From: CAZTPC01 sp964615565
GTDB taxonomy: Bacteria > Patescibacteriota > Saccharimonadia > Saccharimonadales > AWTP1-31
Direction: 5' to 3'
DNA length: 11,221 bases
NCBI GenBank assembly: GCA_964615565.1
Contig: CAZTPC010000023.1
Coordinates: 1-11,221, forward strand
The position numbers and the translations under genes were made by a program. The notes under the pieces were generated by a model. That model saw only the letters and a program-made list of their open reading frames with translations, was not told the DNA's origin and did no database searches. The first letter of the stretch is position 1; each line of letters starts with the position of its first letter. Of the stretch, positions 6,935 to 11,221 are shown piece by piece.

Positions 6935-8806
6935 ATGGATAAAAATTCGTTCAAACCTAGCAAAGTTTCTGGTGGAAGTGGTGGTCGACGAGCGGGCATG
7001 AAGAATGCAGGCTTTGTCGCATTATTAATCTTATTCGGTCTTGTTATTTACGCTGGTCTAAACCAGCAAGCTCCACTCAAAAAGGTAGCGTTATCAGATG
7101 TAGTAGCACAAGCCAACGCAGGTAAAATCAGTAAGATCGTCATCAAAGGCGACAAACTCGACATTACTAAAAAAGGCGAAGAAAAGGCTACCGAAACATC
7201 TTATAAAGAGTCAGGAAGTACTATCTACGAGCAGGGTCTAGAAAAAGGCAAGACAACTGTCGACCCTCAGCAAGAGTCTACGAGCAGTAGCTTTTGGGTA
7301 CAGCTAGCCAGCGGCGTTATCCCAGTGATCCTCATTAGCGTGGTGCTGTTCTTTATGCTGCGAAGTGCCCAGGGTCAAGGCAACCAGGCCATGAGCTTTG
7401 GCAAGAGCAAGGCACGTCTGTATGGCAACGAAAAAGATAAAGTAACCTTCAAAGACATTGCTGGCTCTGACGAAGCCAAGATTGATCTACAAGAAGTTGT
7501 TGAATTTCTAAAGTACCCTAAGAAGTTCGAGTCTGTCGGCGCCAAGATTCCAAAGGGCGTACTTCTTGTGGGGCCTCCAGGTACAGGAAAGACTATGTTA
7601 GCTCGTGCCGTCGCCGGCGAGGCAAACGCACCATTCTTTAGTATTTCTGGTTCTGAGTTCGTGGAAATGTTTGTTGGTGTCGGTGCAAGCCGTGTACGCG
7701 ACTTATTTGCTAAGGCTAAAAAGAATGCACCGTGCATTATCTTTATTGACGAAATTGATGCAGTTGGTCGCAAGCGTGGGTCTGGTATGGGTGGTGGTCA
7801 CGACGAGCGCGAGCAAACCCTCAACCAAATCCTTGTCGAAATGGACGGGTTCGAACAGGGAACTAACGTTATTGTTCTTGCCGCAACTAACCGTGCCGAC
7901 GTACTCGACTCTGCATTACAGCGCCCTGGTCGTTTCGACCGCAAGGTAAATATTGGTCTTCCTGATCGTAAAGATCGCGAAGCAATTCTTAAGATTCACT
8001 TCGCTAAAAAACCACTAGCCAAGAATGTCGACCTCGACGCTCTTGCAGCTAAGTCTGCCGGCTCATCCGGTGCTGATCTGGCAAACATTGCCAACGAAGC
8101 TGCTATTATTGCCGCTCGTAACAACCGAAAAGAAATTATCGCCGACGACGTAACTGGCGCCTTCGAAAAGGTTGCTATAGGACCTGAGCGAAAGAGCAAG
8201 GTGATGAGCGAGCACGAAAAAGAGATGACTGCCTACCACGAAGCAGGACACGCTATTGTTGGGCATGTTTTGCCGCACAGCGATATGGTGCACAAGGTTA
8301 CTATTATCCCTCGTGGTGGAACAGGTGGTGTCACCTGGTTCATCCCGCCAGAGGATAAGAGCTACCATTCAATCCTAGAGTACAAAGATATCTTGGCACG
8401 TATGCTTGGCGGTCGTATTGCCGAAGAAGTTGTCTATGGTCGACCAAATGTCACTACTGGTGCTGGAGACGACTTGCGCAAGGCAGCAGAACTTGCACGC
8501 GACATGGTAGTCAACCAGGGTATGGGCAACAAGCTTCGCGACCAGGTCTTCCATGTTGACGAAGGTATGATGATGGAACGCATGGTTAGCGAGCGTCAGT
8601 ACAGTGACGAAACTGCCAAGGTCATCGATGACGAAGTTGAAGCCCTCATTACCGAAGCAGCACACCGTGCACGACAGGTTATTAAGGCTAACAAGTCTAA
8701 GCTCGACAAGCTCAAAGACGAGCTCCTCAAAAAAGAAACCGTCGAAGCCGAAGAAGTTCTAGCTATCCTGGAAGGTTCAAAACTTCCTACAGAACTAGCA
8801 GCCTAG
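6935..8806 (+). CDS. ftsH: ATP-dependent zinc metalloprotease FtsH
   Basis: FtsH is a hexameric membrane-bound AAA+ protease that extracts and degrades misfolded membrane proteins and short-lived regulators. The 623-residue protein has two membrane helices (about 23-43 and 123-143) flanking a small external domain. The AAA+ module has Walker A GPPGTGKT (213-220), pore-loop FVG (246-248), Walker B IIFIDEID (268-275), and a second region of homology from about 316 ending RPGRFDR, with probable arginine fingers R330 and R333. The protease domain has the zinc motif HEAGH (H435, E436, H439); D513 in GAGDDL is the probable third ligand. All key residues are present and the length is near the usual 600-650, so it should be active. 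The ATG at 6935 is chosen because it follows TATAAT by 8 nt and gives a basic cytoplasmic N-terminus; Met22 is a weaker alternative. It is read in the same direction as its surface-protein neighbours but has its own promoter. Confidence 0.98.
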   Translation: MDKNSFKPSKVSGGSGGRRAGMKNAGFVALLILFGLVIYAGLNQQAPLKKVALSDVVAQANAGKISKIVIKGDKLDITKKGEEKATETSYKESGSTIYEQGLEKGKTTVDPQQESTSSSFWVQLASGVIPVILISVVLFFMLRSAQGQGNQAMSFGKSKARLYGNEKDKVTFKDIAGSDEAKIDLQEVVEFLKYPKKFESVGAKIPKGVLLVGPPGTGKTMLARAVAGEANAPFFSISGSEFVEMFVGVGASRVRDLFAKAKKNAPCIIFIDEIDAVGRKRGSGMGGGHDEREQTLNQILVEMDGFEQGTNVIVLAATNRADVLDSALQRPGRFDRKVNIGLPDRKDREAILKIHFAKKPLAKNVDLDALAAKSAGSSGADLANIANEAAIIAARNNRKEIIADDVTGAFEKVAIGPERKSKVMSEHEKEMTAYHEAGHAIVGHVLPHSDMVHKVTIIPRGGTGGVTWFIPPEDKSYHSILEYKDILARMLGGRIAEEVVYGRPNVTTGAGDDLRKAAELARDMVVNQGMGNKLRDQVFHVDEGMMMERMVSERQYSDETAKVIDDEVEALITEAAHRARQVIKANKSKLDKLKDELLKKETVEAEEVLAILEGSKLPTELAA

Positions 8807-8818
8807 CCACAGCTACCC

Positions 8819-8855
8819 TTGTTACGGTGCAACGCTTATGCTTTACTAATTAGTA
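8819..8855 (+). promoter_or_regulatory. Promoter of the first beta-helix gene, probably leaderless
   Basis: TTGTTA (8819-8824), a 17-bp spacer and an extended -10 TGC-TTTACT (8839-8847) end 8 nt before the ATG at 8856. The block CGCTTATGCTTTACTA (8833-8848) recurs exactly before the next paralogue at the same distance from ATG. No Shine-Dalgarno is present between the -10 and ATG. The hexamer register is ambiguous (TATGCT or TACTAA could also be read), but the chosen one reproduces both the 17-bp spacer and the 8-nt distance in both copies. Confidence 0.65.
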
Positions 8856-10655
8856 ATGCGTTTGTATAAAAAACAATTGTTTCTCGGTCTTGCTTCTCTG
8901 ATAATTGGTCTCGCTATATTTAGTTTGCGCGGTGGGGAAGCAAGCGCAGCTACGCTGACGGTAAGTTCGGGTTGTACGCTTTCTGAAGCGATTCAGGCCA
9001 TCAATGGCGCGCAGGATGAGAACGGTTGTACTAACTCTGCAGGTGATAGTTATGGTGCGAACGATGTAATCACTCTACCGACTGGTACGATTACGCTGTC
9101 GGCTGATCTACCCCAGATAACAGCATCAACTGATCTTAAAGTTTCAGGTGCGGGTAAGACACAAACAATTATAGATGCCGATGGGCACAGCGGGTTCAAC
9201 AGTACTGACCAACCTGAAGCTCAACGAAAATTTGAAAAGTTCAAAATCCAAAATGCCTCAAACCGAGCTTTCGCACTTGGTAAATCAAAGTTAGCAACTT
9301 TTGATCAGCTGGAAGTGGCTAATTCCACCGCCGGGCTAATGGTTTTGGCCGAAACTATATCGGTAACTAATAGTTATATCCACGATAATGTCGATACTTC
9401 TAATACAAGAGTAGGTCTAGATCTCAGTACTTTTAGTTCAAATCCTTCAGCAACACCTTCTATAAACGTTACTGATACTAAAGTGAACGGTAACTCTGGC
9501 GTGCAATGCTCCGGCATATATATCCATGTAAACCAGGATGAGGCGGCTGGGCTTGAACTGATACTTGTACGTACGACGGTCATGAACAATATTGGCTTAC
9601 ACTCGTCAGGGGTGCAGGTGAATTATCAAGATAACGACGCCCTAGCAGATGTAAAGATCGATGCCGTAACAGTAGCGAACAACGAGACCCATCCAACGAC
9701 AGCTGGTGCAGAGAATATCTTTGATCCAGCATATATTAGCGGTTTCATCCTCGGTGTATCTAATTTGAAGCCACAGTTGAATCTCACTAATGTCACAGTT
9801 GCTTACAATAAGTCTATTAACACTGTAGATAACCACGTTACAATTGCTGGGTTCTTCGGTTTATTAATTGATCCGCCAGAAAAAATTAACCTGACAAACT
9901 CTACAGTTGTTGGTAACGAAGCAGTGCAATCGATTAGCGGGCCTTTTGGTAGCTACGCAGCCTTTTTCCTGGTTGCACCAATACTTAACGGCGCGCAGAC
10001 TCCTTCTTCGATTATTTCTGGCGGTTCGGCGCAGAATAGTCTTATCGCAGGAAATACGTTTAACGGACAAAATGGTAGCTGCCAACCAGCTATTGACGGT
10101 TCAGCTTTTGGTCTCGGTCAGACCTACGATTTGACTCCGATTAATCTTGGTAATAACCTGTCAGATGACACAAAATGTACTGGCTATCGTCATATCGCAA
10201 ATCTGTATGACACCATTGACCATGAGGTAAAAGATAACGGTGGACCAGTGCCCACGGTTGCTATTCACGATGACTCTCCAGCTGTAAACGCAGGTGGACA
10301 GGTACTTGGAATAACTACTGACGCCCGTGGTGTTGCCCGAACCGGCTATGTGAGCGTAGGTGCTTACCAGGGTAGGTTGCTTGCAGCAAGTACCAATACT
10401 ACAACGACCGGGACGCTTGCAAAAACTGGCATCGCGGTTGTCTCGGCTTCGGCTGTAGGCGTTGTCTTGCTGGTTGTCATGGCGTATACATATTTTGACT
10501 ATCGACGACACCGTAAACCGCTGGTCGAAGCTGATCCTTTTGCGAGACAGACCTATACATACGGTCATCATATTAGTACGGTAACCCTGCCACTGCTCAA
10601 GTATCGAGTGCATATCTCGTTCAGTCGCAACCCAAGCGGTATTAGCAAGTTCTAG
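8856..10655 (+). CDS. Secreted CSLREA/beta-helix surface protein with LAKTG anchor
   Basis: A 599-residue exported surface protein of unknown ligand. It has a signal peptide (basic start, hydrophobic core to about 22, cleavage likely at ASA-A, 29-32) and a CSLREA-like motif CTLSEAI from C40 with a second Cys at 58. Residues about 110-400 contain recurring strands of the type 'N-[LV]-T-[NDS]-[ST]-x-V-x-x-N', as in right-handed parallel beta-helix (pectate-lyase-like) proteins. A choice-of-anchor-Q-like block follows: DNGGPVPT (460-467), SPAVNAG, then TTDARG and VSVGAYQ. The C-terminus has LAKTG (521-525), a membrane helix (526-546), a basic cluster RRHRK (550-554) and about 45 more residues. 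No catalytic residues are evident, so an adhesin or structural role is more likely than a lyase. It follows ftsH after 49 nt with its own promoter, and a paralogue follows it directly. Confidence 0.85.
   Translation: MRLYKKQLFLGLASLIIGLAIFSLRGGEASAATLTVSSGCTLSEAIQAINGAQDENGCTNSAGDSYGANDVITLPTGTITLSADLPQITASTDLKVSGAGKTQTIIDADGHSGFNSTDQPEAQRKFEKFKIQNASNRAFALGKSKLATFDQLEVANSTAGLMVLAETISVTNSYIHDNVDTSNTRVGLDLSTFSSNPSATPSINVTDTKVNGNSGVQCSGIYIHVNQDEAAGLELILVRTTVMNNIGLHSSGVQVNYQDNDALADVKIDAVTVANNETHPTTAGAENIFDPAYISGFILGVSNLKPQLNLTNVTVAYNKSINTVDNHVTIAGFFGLLIDPPEKINLTNSTVVGNEAVQSISGPFGSYAAFFLVAPILNGAQTPSSIISGGSAQNSLIAGNTFNGQNGSCQPAIDGSAFGLGQTYDLTPINLGNNLSDDTKCTGYRHIANLYDTIDHEVKDNGGPVPTVAIHDDSPAVNAGGQVLGITTDARGVARTGYVSVGAYQGRLLAASTNTTTTGTLAKTGIAVVSASAVGVVLLVVMAYTYFDYRRHRKPLVEADPFARQTYTYGHHISTVTLPLLKYRVHISFSRNPSGISKF
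10416..10517 (+). other. LAKTG sorting-signal-like segment (encoded)
   Basis: LAKTG at residues 521-525 of the beta-helix protein is followed by a hydrophobic helix and RRHRK. LAxTG is the known recognition motif of class E sortases, and LPxTG that of class A. Unlike a normal sorting signal, the protein continues about 45 residues after the basic cluster, including a second hydrophobic/aromatic patch (TVTLPLLKYRVHISF). It may be sortase-processed wall anchoring or simply a membrane anchor with a cytoplasmic tail. Confidence 0.6.
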
Positions 10656-10667
10656 CCCTCTCACCTC

Positions 10668-10704
10668 TTGGAGAAGCACTCCGCTTATGCTTTACTATAG
10701 GCAT
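10668..10704 (+). promoter_or_regulatory. Promoter of the second beta-helix gene, probably leaderless
   Basis: TTGGAG (10668-10673), a 17-bp spacer and an extended -10 TGC-TTTACT (10688-10696) end 8 nt before the ATG at 10705. It matches the promoter of the preceding paralogue over 16 consecutive bases (10682-10697) in a gap of identical length (49 nt). No Shine-Dalgarno is visible. Confidence 0.65.
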
Positions 10705-11221
10705 ATGCGTTTAAACAAAAAGTACTCTTTTATTGGATTATCAACATTTGTCATTAGCCTGGCGGTCTTCGGACTCGTTGGCGGCGGAAAGGCAAGTGCG
10801 GCAACCCTAACGGTGAGTTCTGGTTGTACATTACCAGAGGCAATCGGCGCCATCAACGCGGCCCAGGACGAGAATGGCTGTATAAACAGCGACACAGACA
10901 ACTACGGAACAAGTGATACGATCAACCTTCCTGCCGGCACAATAACAACAACTGCCGATCTCCCAACTATATCTAAGGCAGTAAAGATTGTAGGTGCCGG
11001 TAAGGGTTCCACGACAGTGAACGCTGATGGACATATCGGTTTTAAGGCAGATTATTCCGGTAATTTCCAAGAAGAGATATCGTTTAGTAACTTAACTATT
11101 TCAAACGCTGACCCACTAGCCATAGATATTTTGTATCCACTTAGCACTAAGATTAGCAACGTCGAAGTAAAAAATTCACATAGAGCCGTACGAATTGAAT
11201 CAGCAAAGGTTGTTGTAGATG
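10705..11221 (+). CDS. Second CSLREA/beta-helix surface protein, 3'-truncated by the window edge
   Basis: A 172-codon open frame runs off the right edge without a stop. It begins with a signal peptide (MRLNKK, hydrophobic core, ASAA at 30-33), then the same mature start as its upstream neighbour: ATLTVSSGCTL, an EAI-x-AIN segment and AQDENGC, followed by LP-G-TIT, ADLP, GAGK and DADG-like landmarks in the same order. The two are clear tandem paralogues, but the DNA differs at many synonymous positions and the proteins diverge after about residue 115, so the duplication is not recent. By analogy the missing part should hold the rest of a beta-helix and a C-terminal anchor. ATG 10705 is supported by the conserved promoter at a fixed distance and by alignment with the neighbour's start. 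Function unknown; surface adhesion is an inference. Confidence 0.85.
   Translation, partial: MRLNKKYSFIGLSTFVISLAVFGLVGGGKASAATLTVSSGCTLPEAIGAINAAQDENGCINSDTDNYGTSDTINLPAGTITTTADLPTISKAVKIVGAGKGSTTVNADGHIGFKADYSGNFQEEISFSNLTISNADPLAIDILYPLSTKISNVEVKNSHRAVRIESAKVVVD

Noticed and set aside
7375..7773. Antisense open frame opposite the ftsH AAA+ domain
   Set aside because: A shadow of the highly conserved Walker A/B coding sequence; no start signals or family resemblance.
8856..10655. Pectate lyase or other polysaccharide-degrading activity for the beta-helix proteins
   Set aside because: Only the beta-helix-like strand pattern and anchors are visible; no catalytic residues of a known lyase or hydrolase family could be recognised.
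10161..10679. Long antisense open frame (172 codons) opposite the end of the beta-helix gene
   Set aside because: It overlaps the conserved anchor-Q, LAKTG and membrane regions of a convincing sense gene and shows no recognisable domain.

Overview
The window most likely comes from a Patescibacteria/CPR genome, and Candidatus Saccharibacteria (TM7) is the best guess. This rests on the gene content (very large anchored surface proteins beside ftsH, CSLREA/beta-helix surface proteins in tandem), short gaps, promoters that sit almost on the start codon, and TGA read as stop (the first gene ends in TGA, which argues against the TGA=Gly lineages). The taxonomic call is an inference from style; no 16S or marker tree is possible here. 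All genes lie on the + strand.

Left part (1-6873). The 3' portion of an SGNH/SASA-type carbohydrate esterase with an acidic calcium-repeat-like tail overlaps by ATGA with a 1958-residue membrane protein. That giant protein has an N-terminal membrane anchor and a roughly 1500-residue ectodomain. The ectodomain holds cysteine-paired repeats that look like a beta-propeller, a DUF11-like domain and five Ig-like repeats. A second membrane helix is preceded by an LPxTA motif. The cytoplasmic part is a histidine-kinase module with a His-containing H-box, two further membrane helices, a second H-box-like segment with Ser in place of His, and an intact HATPase domain. It looks like an adhesin fused to a sensor kinase, and it is the most unusual item in the window.

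Middle (6874-8806). A complete, canonical ftsH (membrane AAA+ zinc protease) starts 8 nt after a perfect TATAAT, so its mRNA is probably leaderless.

Right part (8807-11221). Two tandem paralogous secreted beta-helix proteins follow; the second is cut by the window edge. Both begin with a signal peptide and a CSLREA-like cysteine motif. The complete one ends with a choice-of-anchor-Q-like block, an LAKTG motif, a membrane helix, a basic cluster and an unexpected tail of about 45 residues. Both genes are preceded by a 49-nt gap carrying the same 16-nt promoter block at the same distance from ATG.

Taken together this is a cell-surface locus (glycan esterase, surface sensor kinase, wall- or membrane-anchored beta-helix proteins) around the housekeeping membrane protease FtsH. 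No gap exceeds 62 nt, and I saw no RNA genes, mobile elements, CRISPR arrays or convincing terminators.
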